Source: Aphodosoma sp045614825 (GTDB lineage Bacteria > Bacteroidota > Bacteroidia > Bacteroidales > Paludibacteraceae). Taken from it: a DNA stretch of 29,298 nucleotides. The stretch lies in the NCBI GenBank assembly GCA_045614825.1, contig JAZLDO010000080.1, positions 1-29,298 of the forward strand, in the 5' to 3' direction. This document shows positions 15,645-23,974 of the stretch, one piece after another (position 1 is the first letter of the stretch; each line of letters starts with the position of its first letter). The translations under genes were made by a program, and so were the position numbers. A model generated the notes under the pieces. The model worked only from the letters and a program-made list of their open reading frames with translations. It had not been told where the DNA came from and did not search any database.

Positions 15645-16004
15645 ATGAAAATCATCCTAAACATCATAGCATTCATCTGCGTCGGACTTGCCTCTTTAGG
15701 CATGTTCCTACCCGTACTACCCACCACACCTTTCCTCCTACTCGCAGCATGGCTTTTCCTCAAAGCCAACTCCCACCGACGACAATGGCTCATCAACCAC
15801 CCCACTTTCGGACCCTATATCCAAAATTTCCTCATCCATCGCGCCATCCCACTCAAAGGAAAAATCATCTCAATCTCCACCCTATGGGCAACAATCCTAC
15901 TTTCCGTCTATATCGTCAACCCAAATTGGCTAAAAATCCTACTCATTTTTATCGCAATTTGCGTCACAATTCACATTCTTTCATTCAAAACACTCCAAAA
16001 ATAA
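15645..16004 (+). CDS. DUF454 (YbaN-like) inner-membrane protein
   Basis: This small 119-residue protein has an N-terminal hydrophobic hairpin containing the family signature FLPVLPTTPFLLLAAWLF (about 22-39), a cytoplasmic middle with conserved His, Arg and Trp positions (SHRRQWLINHPTFGPYI), and two further membrane segments at the C-terminus. This matches the DUF454/YbaN family, whose biochemical role is not established. It stands alone between the Gate-domain gene and tRNA-Gln, both on the plus strand. A degenerate heptamer array (R17) follows its stop. Confidence 0.85.
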   Translation: MKIILNIIAFICVGLASLGMFLPVLPTTPFLLLAAWLFLKANSHRRQWLINHPTFGPYIQNFLIHRAIPLKGKIISISTLWATILLSVYIVNPNWLKILLIFIAICVTIHILSFKTLQK

Positions 16005-16009
16005 GAAAA

Positions 16010-16046
16010 ATTTGAAAGTTGAAAGCTAAAAATTGAAAGTTAAAAC
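16010..16046. repeat. Heptamer array R17
   Basis: Units of the type TTGAAAG/CTAAAAA/TTAAAAC with a 7-nt period, just after the DUF454 stop codon. Confidence 0.65.
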
Positions 16047-16150
16047 ATGCTTTTCTGAACAAAAAAAACAACTAAAAGCATCACCAGCCAATCTACAACA
16101 CACTAAAAAACAATCATTTATAAAAAAATTGAAAAATAATTGCAAAAATA

Positions 16151-16182
16151 TTTGGAGGAATAAGAAAAAAGTCGTAACTTTG
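16151..16182 (+). promoter_or_regulatory. Promoter of tRNA-Gln
   Basis: TTTG at 16151-16154, 20 nt, TAACTTTG at 16175-16182, followed by GCATCGCTTTTG as in the tRNA-Pro promoter. Confidence 0.8.
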
Positions 16183-16211
16183 CATCGCTTTTGAAAAACA
16201 AAGCAACCGAT

Positions 16212-16282
16212 TGTCTCATGGTGTAATGGTAGCACTACAGGTTTTGGTTCTGTCTGTCGAGGTTCGAATCCTCGTGAGACAA
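16212..16282 (+). tRNA. tRNA-Gln (TTG anticodon)
   Basis: A 71-nt cloverleaf: acceptor TGTCTCA pairs with TGAGACA, the anticodon loop reads TTTTGGT giving TTG (Gln), and the T arm contains GGTTCGAATCC. Discriminator A; CCA is not encoded. It has its own promoter and is followed by a strong terminator. Confidence 0.95.
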
Positions 16283-16290
16283 CAGAAAGA

Positions 16291-16323
16291 AGAGATTAAC
16301 TCACTGAGTTAATCTCTTTTTTT
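16291..16323 (+). terminator. Terminator after tRNA-Gln
   Basis: A near-perfect hairpin, AGAGATTAACTCA against TGAGTTAATCTCT, followed directly by a run of T. Confidence 0.9.
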
Positions 16324-16389
16324 ATTAAATCCAATTTATCATTATCTAGATCTGCTAAAGTTTCTAGGACTACTAAATCCGCACAAACC

Positions 16390-16950
16390 ATGCAAATAAC
16401 CAACCCCATAAACCTATCCTCTCGCCAACAATGGCGCGATTGGCTCACCCAAAACCACAACACCTCAAAAGAATGCTGGCTATCCGTAACACGTGGCAAA
16501 ACCAACAACGGCGTACTCTACCTCGATGCCGTAGAAGAGGCTCTTTGCTTCGGTTGGATCGATTCAACCACCAAATCAGAGAACGGAATTACCTACCAAC
16601 GCTTTTCGCCACGTCGCAAATCAAGCCATTGGACCGAACTCAACAAAGAGCGTGTGCGTCGCCTCGAACGCCAAGGACAGATGACCGACGCAGGTCGCGC
16701 TACCCTCCCTGCCGATTTCGATACACCTTTTATAATAGAGGCAGACATCCTCGCCGCCTTACAATCCGACCCCATTGTGTAGCACAACTTCCAAGCCTTT
16801 CCGCCACTCTATCAACGCGTACACATCGGCAACATCCAAACACTCCGCCACCGCAAACAAGACCACACCCCACGCCTCAACACCTTCATCGAAAAAACAC
16901 GCCAAAACATCCTCTTCGGCAACTGGCACGACGATGGCAGATTATTATAG
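16390..16950 (+). pseudogene. YdeI/OmpD-associated family gene interrupted by an amber codon
   Basis: The frame encodes a YdeI-like protein (YdeI/OmpdA superfamily, poorly understood stress or peptide-resistance proteins). Residues 1-130 contain the family stretches SRQQWRDWL, EALCFGWIDSTTK and RFSPRRKSSHWTELN. At codon 131 (16780-16782) a TAG interrupts the sequence, but the same frame then continues for 55 codons of family-like sequence (NFQAFPPLYQRVHIGNIQ) to a second TAG at 16948-16950, for a normal total length near 186. In relatives, from memory, this position holds Trp, so a single TGG to TAG change explains it. TAG is used as an ordinary stop by murC, rsmH and miaA here, so recoding is unlikely. 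Either a recent pseudogene or a sequencing error. Confidence 0.8.
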
Positions 16951-16954
16951 AACA

Positions 16955-16992
16955 AGAGGCTGTGTCAAAATTTATTTTTTGACACAGCCTCT
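16955..16992. terminator. Hairpin between convergent genes
   Basis: A perfect 16-bp stem, AGAGGCTGTGTCAAAA against TTTTGACACAGCCTCT, loop TTTATT. It lies between the YdeI-like gene and the VWA gene, which converge, so it could end both. The GGCTGTGTCAAAA half recurs in the terminator at 28074. Confidence 0.75.
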
Positions 16993-17006
16993 CTATAAAT
17001 ACTCAA

Positions 17007-17672
17007 TTATTTACCCTTAATCTCAACCCCCGACTCTTGCTCAAACTCCTCTGTCATATCAGCCAATTGTTCCTTAAGAAAAATATCAGCATCTTTATCA
17101 TTATCACAATCTCTAATACAACAAGCCAAACCACAAACCAAACCAAAAGCCCTATCCATCCTCTTTTTTGAAATATAACCAGTATTCTCAAAACCCATTT
17201 CACGAGCTTCGGTTGCATCTGTGATATTTGCTCCTAAATAAACAAAAGTCCAACCATACTTATCAGTTTGATGCTGAATGCGCTCACGAGCATCTTTATG
17301 CGTATAAAGACGCGAAGCATTTTCCTGACCATCGGTAATCACAACCACCATATTTTTGGCTGGGCGTTCCGACTCTGGCATTGCCGCCAACCACTCTCCC
17401 ACTCTATCCACTGCAATGCAAACTGCATCATTAAGAGCTGTGCATCCTCCTGGTTCATATTCCAACTCGCCCACGTCATTCACATCCTTACCCACAAAAC
17501 ACTCTTCAACCTCATCTTCAAATTTAAACATCGACACCGTACATTTACCCTCTTTCACTGCACGTTGTTCTTCAATAACTTTCTGAAAACCTCCTATCAC
17601 ATCGGTTTCAGAACCATACATACTACCGCTTTGATCGATAATAAAACAAACATTTACATAATTCTCTTTCAT
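17007..17672 (-). CDS. VWA-domain protein with intact MIDAS
   Basis: This 221-residue soluble protein is essentially a single von Willebrand factor A domain. The metal-ion-dependent adhesion site is complete: D13-x-S15-x-S17, T78 in GGCTALNDAV, and D114 in VITDGQEN. The fold resembles TerY-type cytoplasmic VWA proteins; there is no signal peptide or membrane segment. The C-terminal third (KDADIFLKEQLADMTEEFEQ) is acidic and helical. A minus-strand TACCTTTG box stands about 35 nt upstream of the ATG, so it has its own promoter, although the acidic protein gene ends only 90 nt upstream on the same strand. Ligand and process are unknown; a shared task with that neighbour is inference. Confidence 0.8.
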   Translation of the reverse strand: MKENYVNVCFIIDQSGSMYGSETDVIGGFQKVIEEQRAVKEGKCTVSMFKFEDEVEECFVGKDVNDVGELEYEPGGCTALNDAVCIAVDRVGEWLAAMPESERPAKNMVVVITDGQENASRLYTHKDARERIQHQTDKYGWTFVYLGANITDATEAREMGFENTGYISKKRMDRAFGLVCGLACCIRDCDNDKDADIFLKEQLADMTEEFEQESGVEIKGK

Positions 17673-17706
17673 AGCATAAAAATTTTAATTGTTTTTTTTT
17701 ACGCTA

Positions 17707-17714
17707 CAAAGGTA
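17707..17714 (-). promoter_or_regulatory. -7 box upstream of the VWA gene
   Basis: The minus strand reads TACCTTTG, an exact TAnnTTTG match, with predicted start near 17700 and a leader of under 30 nt. The -33 region is AT-rich without a perfect TTTG. Confidence 0.55.
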
Positions 17715-17762
17715 CAACCATTATATCACCCCATAAAATCTTGGCAAGTCTTATCGTCAATC

Positions 17763-18827
17763 TTACCACATACACTTGAATTCCACTAAACCTCGATTCA
17801 ATTTGATTTTTTTCACCTCTCCTCGCTTGCCTGAAATCACATAATAATCAGCCAAATCATCATTAAATCTACTCACAAATGCCTCCTTCACACGCGAACA
17901 AGTAACATTTATCGTATTTTGAAATGGATTAACAAGAGCCTCTACTGCTTCACGTTGAGCATCTCCATTCGACAAATTCGATACTTTACCATATATTTTC
18001 ATCAGTTCGTCACGATAGTCAGGCAAATCTTTAAACGCTATCCCATCTGTATGCTTCAAATACAACAAATACAATGCTTTAGCTGTAGGTCTCATATCAA
18101 TTTCCATATTCTGATAGTCGGGCAAAAATATTCTATATCGTTCATCAACAACCATTCGGCTCAATTTAGGTTCACCTTTTACTATATTCAATATAGTTGC
18201 ATAATCCACCCCTAACTTTTTCAAACGCTCAATTGCCACAGTCACTTGAGCAGTCAACTCCTCTATTTCTTCATCTTGTTTAGGAGGAACTATCAATTCC
18301 ATACCCAAACAAGAGATATCAGTTAATTTTGATTCACACATGCGAAACCGAACAGAATCCAACGAAACATCTTCACTATCATCTATCAATGACTCTGACA
18401 AACAAACATCATCTTCTACTATACCTTTATCGTCTAAAGAAAGTTTACAAAAATAACCACCCTCAGTACCTTTTGGTATAGGTATAAAATCTAATTTTTC
18501 TAAACATAACCGACCTTTTGCATAATTATCATGAATATCATCAATATCCCAAAAAGAAAGTGTACCATCATCCTCTACCTCAATAAAACCACGCCCAGTT
18601 ATATCCAAACCACTCAGTTTGATGACAGCATCATACAATGCTTGCTTATCAAACTCGACATTTGGCATAGAATACCTCATCAACTCTGGCAAATAGACAA
18701 ATCGTTTTTTATCTTGCTCAAATATATCACGATAAAAATCTACATCTATATCTATTGATTTTGAGGCATCGACAGAGGCTGATTCTACATAAATAACGTC
18801 GTTGGGGATAAATTTAAAGTCTTCCAT
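17763..18827 (-). CDS. Uncharacterised acidic protein with C-terminal FLPDY/LPDY region
   Basis: I do not recognise a named family. The 354-residue protein is soluble and acidic. Residues about 231-281 contain RYRIFLPDYQNMEI, then KALYLLYLKHTDGIAFKDLPDYRDEL; I recall this stretch from other Bacteroidales hypothetical proteins but cannot name it. The segment GIAFKDLPDYRDELMKIY resembles a small helix-turn-helix-like unit. The frame extends upstream to a TTG at 18854, but that codon overlaps a perfect minus-strand TAACTTTG box at 18852-18859, so the transcript would begin after it; the ATG at 18827 is therefore chosen. The VWA gene follows 90 nt downstream on the same strand. Confidence 0.7.
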   Translation of the reverse strand: MEDFKFIPNDVIYVESASVDASKSIDIDVDFYRDIFEQDKKRFVYLPELMRYSMPNVEFDKQALYDAVIKLSGLDITGRGFIEVEDDGTLSFWDIDDIHDNYAKGRLCLEKLDFIPIPKGTEGGYFCKLSLDDKGIVEDDVCLSESLIDDSEDVSLDSVRFRMCESKLTDISCLGMELIVPPKQDEEIEELTAQVTVAIERLKKLGVDYATILNIVKGEPKLSRMVVDERYRIFLPDYQNMEIDMRPTAKALYLLYLKHTDGIAFKDLPDYRDELMKIYGKVSNLSNGDAQREAVEALVNPFQNTINVTCSRVKEAFVSRFNDDLADYYVISGKRGEVKKIKLNRGLVEFKCMW

Positions 18828-18851
18828 AATCAGTATATCTATATTATCCGA

Positions 18852-18887
18852 CAAAGTTACTCTTTTTTTATGAATAAAATTATCAAA
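18852..18887 (-). promoter_or_regulatory. Promoter of the acidic protein gene
   Basis: The minus strand has TAACTTTG at 18852-18859 and TTTG at 18884-18887; the 24-nt spacing is a little long. Predicted start near 18846, giving a leader of about 19 nt before the ATG at 18827. Confidence 0.55.
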
Positions 18888-18920
18888 AAAGCATATTTTA
18901 ACAATAATTATGATTTATAA

Positions 18921-18953
18921 TTTGTGAATTTTAAATTAAATATTGTAACTTTG
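18921..18953 (+). promoter_or_regulatory. Promoter of the TPP riboswitch transcript
   Basis: TTTG at 18921-18924, 21 nt, TAACTTTG at 18946-18953. It is divergent from the promoter of the acidic protein gene. Confidence 0.8.
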
Positions 18954-18964
18954 CGCCGTCTTAA

Positions 18965-19127
18965 CTATGGGGGTGCCAAATTAATGAATAGTGTGTAGAG
19001 ATTAGTGAATAACGAAAAATAATTCCTCATTCCTAACTCCTCATTCCTCACTCTAATTTTTGGCTGAGATTAAACCCTTTGAACCTGGGCAGGTCGTGCT
19101 GCCAAGGGAAGAAGTTTGAACCTATAG
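18965..19127 (+). promoter_or_regulatory. TPP (thiamine pyrophosphate) riboswitch
   Basis: The aptamer shows GGGGTGCC (18970-18977), CTGAGA (19064-19069), ACCCTTTGAACCTG (19074-19087) and the P4/P5 segment ending CCAAGGGAAG. P1 can close with CTAT at 18965-18968 and ATAG at 19124-19127. The optional P3 arm is about 85 nt and is built almost wholly of heptamer units (R18). High TPP should stabilise P1 and favour the downstream terminator, lowering receptor expression. Confidence 0.92.
18981..19056. repeat. Heptamer arrays R18 forming the riboswitch P3 arm
   Basis: The left half has TAATGAA/TAGTGTG/TAGAGAT/TAGTGAA units and the right half TCCTCAT/TCCTAAC units, all in one 7-nt register of about eleven units. 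The halves are roughly complementary (with G-U pairs), so they can form an extended hairpin inserted in a permissive arm of the aptamer. Confidence 0.8.
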
Positions 19128-19215
19128 TAGCAAGTAGAAAAGTAGCAGGCCATACAATGGCGCGCAAAATAAAACTTACTACTTTTTTTATTTTCTACTA
19201 TCTCCTATTAGTTGA
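19124..19215. repeat. Heptamer arrays R19 in the riboswitch expression platform
   Basis: The left arm has TAGTAGC/AAGTAGA/AAAGTAG units and the right arm CTTACTA/TACTATC-type units in period 7, separated by a loop containing GGCCATACAATGGCGCG. The arms are inverted relative to each other. Confidence 0.65.
19138..19189 (+). terminator. Candidate riboswitch-controlled terminator
   Basis: AAAAGTAG (19138-19145) pairs with CTACTTTT (19179-19186), followed by further T residues. Its left arm lies just after the P1 3' strand, and alternative pairings such as AGTAGAAAA with TTTTCTACT are possible, as in a switching platform. A translational mechanism cannot be excluded. Confidence 0.5.
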
Positions 19216-19251
19216 GCATTAAATCATTAACAATTTAAATGTTCAACAAAA

Positions 19252-21549
19252 ATGAAAAAACTCTTTATCTTTACAATTGCAATCCTCGCAATTCAAGTGC
19301 TTTTTGCACTCCCTACTCCCTGCTCCCTACTCCCTACTCCCTACTACAACGATTCCACCGAAACACAACATGCCGACTTAGAGGAAATTACCATCACCTC
19401 TACACGCATAAACAACTCAGGTACTCTTGCTAAGCAAGAGATTAAATCGGAGGCTCTCCAACTCACCAACACTGGTGTAAATCTCCCATTCCTTTTACAA
19501 ATGACTCCATCGCTCGTAGCTACTTCCGACGACGGACTCGGCATAGGCTACACCTATTTTCGCATACGTGGCACCGACCACACACGCATCAACACCACTA
19601 TCAACGGTGTGCCTCTCAACGACTCTGAGTCACAAACTGTCTTTTGGGTTAATATGACCGACATTGCCTCATCGACCAACAGTGTTGAGGTACAGCGTGG
19701 TGTAGGCACATCAACCAACGGAGCAGCCTCGTTTGGTGCGTCGGTGAATATGCAGACCGCCAAAGCCACATCCGAGCCGTATGCCCAATTATCGTTCAAC
19801 GGCGGTATGTACAACACCTTCCGCGAAGAAGCTAAAATAGGCACTGGTATTATGCCAAACGGATTTGCTTTTGATGCACGAGTGTCGAAAGTGAACTCCG
19901 ACGGCTACCTCGAGCGCGCCTATTCCGACCTATTATCTTACTATACCTCAGGTGCTTGGTATGGCGACCAAACTATGGTAAAACTCCTATTCTTCGGAGG
20001 CAACGAAACCACCTATATGGCATGGGATGGTGTATCAACTGAAGACCTAGCTACCAACCGTCGCTATAACCCTGCTGGTCAATACATCGACGATGAAGGC
20101 AACATTGCCTACTACGACAACCAGACAGACAACTACGCACAACAACATGCTCAACTACATGTCACACACTCATTTAACTCACATTGGGACCTTAATGCCG
20201 CCCTACATTACACCCATGGTGCTGGCTATTACGAACAATATAAATGCGATGCAAAATTCGCAGCATACGGACTCAACAACTATATAAATAGTGTGGATGA
20301 AGAGACAAAAACCTCCGACCTTGTGCGCCAAAAACATCTAGGCAACCATTTCTATGGCGGTGTGGCTGCTGTAAACTACCGCAATAGCAAGGTGCAAGCC
20401 TCATTTGGCGGAGGTGCAAACAACTATAATGGCAACCACTGGGGCAATGTCATTTGGCTACGCAACTACCCTCTACCTACAGAAAAAGACTACGAATACT
20501 ATCGTAGCCGTGGCGACAAATTCGACGCAAACATCTACGCCAAAGCCAATTGGCAGATAACAAAAGGGCTCAACCTCTACGCCGACCTACAATACCGCCA
20601 CATCGACTACAAGATAAAAGGCATAAACGACGAAGATTTGAGCGAACTCGACGTGCATAAAACCTACAACTTTTTCAACCCTAAAGCCGGCATTTCGTAT
20701 GTAAACCAAGCTCATACCGCCTACTTCAACTTTGCTGTAGCCAACCGCGAACCTAGTCGCGCCAACTTCACCGAGGCTGGCATCAACAACATACCTCTAC
20801 CCGAACGCCTCTACGACTATGAATTTGGCTATCAGTTTCTTCACAAACGTTTTGGTGTAGGTGCCAACTTCTATTTTATGGACTACTACAACCAACTCGT
20901 GCTCACAGGTCAGTACTCCGACGTAGGTGCTTATCTCACCAAAAACGTCGACCGCAGCTACCGCATGGGCGTAGAACTCACAGCTGGCGTGGAGATTACG
21001 AAATGGTTGCGTTGGGACCTCAATGCCACCCTCTCGATGAACAAAATCATCAACTTCAGCGATTGGGCTGACGATTGGTATGCCGACTGGAACGACCCCG
21101 TAGTGGCAGAACATGGCGGACAAGTGCTTGTCAACTACGGCACTACCAATATATCATTCTCGCCTAACGTAATAGCAGGCAGCAACATCCAATTCGACTA
21201 CAAAGGCTTCCAAGCCAACCTACTCACCAACTATGTAGGTAAGCAATATCTTGACAACACCAGCAACCGCAACGCCATGCTCAACGACTATTGCGTTAGC
21301 AATCTGCGACTTGCTTATACATTAAACTTTGACAACCAAAGCCAAACAAAAACCATCAAAAATATATCGTTCCACATCCTACTCAACAACCTATTCAACA
21401 CCCGTTACGAATCTAACGGCGGAGTCTATTCCTACTTCGAAGGTGCAGATGCCAATGGCAACTACCTACCAGAGAATCAACTCCACACCCCATGGTACTA
21501 TGCTCAAGCGGGTTTCAACCTCCACGCAGGATTTACCATAAACTTTTAA
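19252..21549 (+). CDS. TonB-dependent outer-membrane receptor, probably for thiamine or a precursor
   Basis: This 765-residue protein has a signal peptide (about 1-19), then a plug domain (about 38-165: EEITITSTRIN, then YFRIRGTDHTRINTTINGVPLND and VEVQRGVGTSTNGAASFGASVN) and a 22-strand barrel ending in an aromatic-flanked C-terminal strand (HAGFTINF) recognised by the outer-membrane assembly machinery. It imports ligand across the outer membrane using TonB energy. The TPP riboswitch immediately upstream argues for thiamine or a thiamine moiety, as for riboswitch-controlled receptors in Bacteroides. Residues about 20-32 (P-T-P-C-S-L-L-P-T-P-Y) just after the signal peptide are encoded by heptamer array R20, between cleavage site and plug. 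No inner-membrane partner is adjacent. Confidence 0.93.
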   Translation: MKKLFIFTIAILAIQVLFALPTPCSLLPTPYYNDSTETQHADLEEITITSTRINNSGTLAKQEIKSEALQLTNTGVNLPFLLQMTPSLVATSDDGLGIGYTYFRIRGTDHTRINTTINGVPLNDSESQTVFWVNMTDIASSTNSVEVQRGVGTSTNGAASFGASVNMQTAKATSEPYAQLSFNGGMYNTFREEAKIGTGIMPNGFAFDARVSKVNSDGYLERAYSDLLSYYTSGAWYGDQTMVKLLFFGGNETTYMAWDGVSTEDLATNRRYNPAGQYIDDEGNIAYYDNQTDNYAQQHAQLHVTHSFNSHWDLNAALHYTHGAGYYEQYKCDAKFAAYGLNNYINSVDEETKTSDLVRQKHLGNHFYGGVAAVNYRNSKVQASFGGGANNYNGNHWGNVIWLRNYPLPTEKDYEYYRSRGDKFDANIYAKANWQITKGLNLYADLQYRHIDYKIKGINDEDLSELDVHKTYNFFNPKAGISYVNQAHTAYFNFAVANREPSRANFTEAGINNIPLPERLYDYEFGYQFLHKRFGVGANFYFMDYYNQLVLTGQYSDVGAYLTKNVDRSYRMGVELTAGVEITKWLRWDLNATLSMNKIINFSDWADDWYADWNDPVVAEHGGQVLVNYGTTNISFSPNVIAGSNIQFDYKGFQANLLTNYVGKQYLDNTSNRNAMLNDYCVSNLRLAYTLNFDNQSQTKTIKNISFHILLNNLFNTRYESNGGVYSYFEGADANGNYLPENQLHTPWYYAQAGFNLHAGFTINF
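19308..19347. repeat. Heptamer array R20 inside the TonB receptor gene
   Basis: Five CTCCCTA/CTCCCTG units in frame, coding a Pro/Leu/Ser linker after the signal peptide. The coding orientation has no stop in any frame; the opposite orientation would contain TAG. Confidence 0.9.
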
Positions 21550-21572
21550 ATAAAACGAAAGCATACACCACT

Positions 21573-21613
21573 AAAAAAGTCTGTTTGTTCTTTTCAACAA
21601 ACAGACTTTTTTT
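21573..21613. terminator. Bidirectional terminator between TonB receptor and glnA
   Basis: A perfect 17-bp stem (AAAAAAGTCTGTTTGTT against its complement, loop CTTTTC) with A and T tracts on both sides, placed between two convergent genes. Confidence 0.92.
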
Positions 21614-21622
21614 ATCAATATA

Positions 21623-23812
21623 CTATCTCATAAACAACAATTCCCGATACTTCGGCAATGGCCACATTTCATTATCTACTATCAACTCCAATTTATCTAT
21701 TTGATAACGTATCACCTCCAACATCGGAGCTATTCTATCATGATACACCACAGCCTTTTCTCTCTCTCTTTCAATCTTATTCGCCTCTTTACGAGCCTCA
21801 ACTAACGCACCCACTTGTTCTGAGATAAACATCATTCTCTCCGAAATCTCTTCCACCAATTTAACATTCTCAGCCGTCATCCTATCCCCCTTCTCTCCAA
21901 CAAACAACTGCCTCATCTTTATCACATTATCAACCAATCGCGTCTGATATTCTGTAACAACTGGTATGATATGATTCATCGCTAAATCTCCCAACACCCT
22001 AGCCTCTATCTGTATCTTTTTGGTGTACATCTCCCACTTCACTTCGTTACGCGCCTCCAACTCTGCTCTTGTCATCACTCCAACCGATTCAAACATCTCA
22101 ACTGTCTTATCTTTCAAATAATTATCAAATATCAACGGACACGATGACTCACAATCCAATCCTCTTCGCTCGGCTTCTGCTTTCCACTCTTCGCTATAAC
22201 CATTTCCGTCAAATCTTATCGCTTTACACTCTTTTATGTAACGACGTATAACATTCACTATTGCTGCCATTTTCTGCTCTCCCTCTCCTATCAACTTATC
22301 GACGTCTCTCTTAAATTCAATCAATTGACTCGCCATTGCCGAATTCAATGCTATCATCGCACTAGCACAATTCGCCTCTGCGCCCACTGCTCTAAATTCA
22401 AATCTATTTCCCGTAAACGCAAACGGTGATGTTCTATTTCGGTCTGTATTATCTATAAACAATTCTGGTATCTGCGGAATATCCAATTTCATTCCTTTCT
22501 TACCTTTCAACAACAATATCTCATCGCTCTCACTCTCTTCAAATGCATCAAGCACTTGAGTCAACTGAGCACCTAAAAACGACGATATTATCACTGGCGG
22601 AGCCTCATGTCCTCCCAATCGATGAGCATTCGTTGCACTCATAATCGATGCTTTCAATAAGCCATTATGCTTCCATACTGCCATCAATGTATTAACTATA
22701 AATGCAATAAATCTCAAATTCTCTTCTGCAGTCTTACCAGGCGACATCAACATAACTCCAGTATCTGTCCCCAACGACCAATTATTGTGCTTACCGCTAC
22801 CATTCACTCCTTTAAATGGCTTTTCATGTAACAACACTCTAAACCCATGCTTTCTTGCCACCTTCTTCATCAACGACATCAATAGCATATTATGGTCCAC
22901 CGCCAAATTACACTCTTCATATATCGGTGCTAACTCAAACTGATTAGGTGCCACCTCATTATGCAATGTCTTCACTGGTATTCCAAATTCCAATGCTCTC
23001 ATCTCCAACTCTTTCATAAATGCAGCCACCCTCTCTGGTATCGCTCCTAAATAGTGGTCTTCCAATTGCTGATTCTTGCTTGCCTCATGTCCCATCAATG
23101 TCCTACCGGTCAACAATAAATCTGGTCGAGCCGCATAAAGTCCCTCATCCACAAGAAAATATTCTTGTTCTACACCTAAATACGCAACCACTTTCTTTGC
23201 TTCTATATTAAAATATCTACACACATCCACTGCAGCCTTACTCACTGCGCTTAATGATTTCAAAAGCGGTGCTTTATAGTCCAACGATTCTCCTGTATAA
23301 GCAATAAACACAGTAGGAATACACAATGTATCTCCCACCACAAACACTGGCGACGATGGGTCCCAAGCACTATAACCGCGTGCCTCAAACGTATTTCTTA
23401 TACCCCCATTCGGAAAACTCGATGCATCTGGCTCTTGTTGCACAAGCAATTTTCCCGAAAATTCCTCCATTATTCCTCCCTTTCCATCATGCTCCACAAA
23501 AGCATCATGCTTCTCCGCTGTGCCATCTGTCAATGGCTGAAACCAGTGCGAATAATGCGTAACTCCCAACTCTGAAGCCCAACGACGCATACCATTTGCC
23601 ACCTCATCGGCTATCCCTCTATCAAGTGGAACTCCATTATCAATAACATCAACTAACTTACTATATACATCAACAGGAAGATATTTATACATCTTCTCTC
23701 GTGTAAAAACATACTTTGCATAATATTCGCTCGGACGCAAACCCGACATTTCTACTGGAATAGCTTTTTTCTTAAAAGCCTCTTCCACAACTCTAAATCT
23801 TAAATTCGACAT
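21623..23812 (-). CDS. glnN: Glutamine synthetase type III (GlnN family)
   Basis: This enzyme makes glutamine from glutamate, ammonia and ATP. The roughly 729-residue length and motifs identify the type III family common in Bacteroidetes: RFRVVEEAF at the N-terminus, YLGVEQEYFLVD, HNEVAPNQFELAPI, VNGSGKHNNWSLGT (binding and catalytic core), and NRTSPFAFTGNRFEFRAVG. The C-terminal 200 residues are helical, as in the family. The frame extends two codons further to a TTG at 23818, but the ATG at 23812 gives the expected MSNLRFRVVE start. It converges with the TonB receptor across a terminator. Head element copy C and its heptamer tail lie between its start and the radical SAM gene. Confidence 0.95.
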   Translation of the reverse strand: MSNLRFRVVEEAFKKKAIPVEMSGLRPSEYYAKYVFTREKMYKYLPVDVYSKLVDVIDNGVPLDRGIADEVANGMRRWASELGVTHYSHWFQPLTDGTAEKHDAFVEHDGKGGIMEEFSGKLLVQQEPDASSFPNGGIRNTFEARGYSAWDPSSPVFVVGDTLCIPTVFIAYTGESLDYKAPLLKSLSAVSKAAVDVCRYFNIEAKKVVAYLGVEQEYFLVDEGLYAARPDLLLTGRTLMGHEASKNQQLEDHYLGAIPERVAAFMKELEMRALEFGIPVKTLHNEVAPNQFELAPIYEECNLAVDHNMLLMSLMKKVARKHGFRVLLHEKPFKGVNGSGKHNNWSLGTDTGVMLMSPGKTAEENLRFIAFIVNTLMAVWKHNGLLKASIMSATNAHRLGGHEAPPVIISSFLGAQLTQVLDAFEESESDEILLLKGKKGMKLDIPQIPELFIDNTDRNRTSPFAFTGNRFEFRAVGAEANCASAMIALNSAMASQLIEFKRDVDKLIGEGEQKMAAIVNVIRRYIKECKAIRFDGNGYSEEWKAEAERRGLDCESSCPLIFDNYLKDKTVEMFESVGVMTRAELEARNEVKWEMYTKKIQIEARVLGDLAMNHIIPVVTEYQTRLVDNVIKMRQLFVGEKGDRMTAENVKLVEEISERMMFISEQVGALVEARKEANKIEREREKAVVYHDRIAPMLEVIRYQIDKLELIVDNEMWPLPKYRELLFMR

Positions 23813-23841
23813 AATCAAAACAATGCTTAATACTCAAATAT

Positions 23842-23892
23842 TTATTCTTTATCCTTAATTTTTAATTCTTAATTTTTAATTCTTAATTACTC
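23842..23892. repeat. Heptamer array R21 (tail of head copy C)
   Basis: TTTTTAA/TTCTTAA units alternate in period 7 (about six units), directly following head copy C in that element's orientation and ending about 30 nt upstream of the glnN start. Confidence 0.8.
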
Positions 23893-23968
23893 CTTTCAGT
23901 CGTGATTATTGCTCCGCTCAGTATAACTCAAGCAAACTTGGTTCTACCTTCGCTTACCGCAATAATTC
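23889..23968 (-). repeat. Structured head element, copy C (inverted)
   Basis: Read on the minus strand this aligns with copies A and B. Its outer stem is ATTATTGC with GCAATAAT, its inner hairpin CAAG with CTTG, and its trailing hairpin ACT-GAAAGG-AGT. Differences from A and B in the first two stems are compensatory. Confidence 0.8.
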
Positions 23969-23974
23969 TTAATT

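Noticed and set aside
16780..16782. Amber recoding or stop read-through in this organism
   Set aside because: TAG is the natural stop of murC, rsmH and miaA in the same window, so reassignment is not plausible.
16955..16992. Hairpin as an insertion-sequence inverted repeat
   Set aside because: Both arms are adjacent with a 6-nt loop and no element between them; a terminator between convergent genes is the simpler reading.
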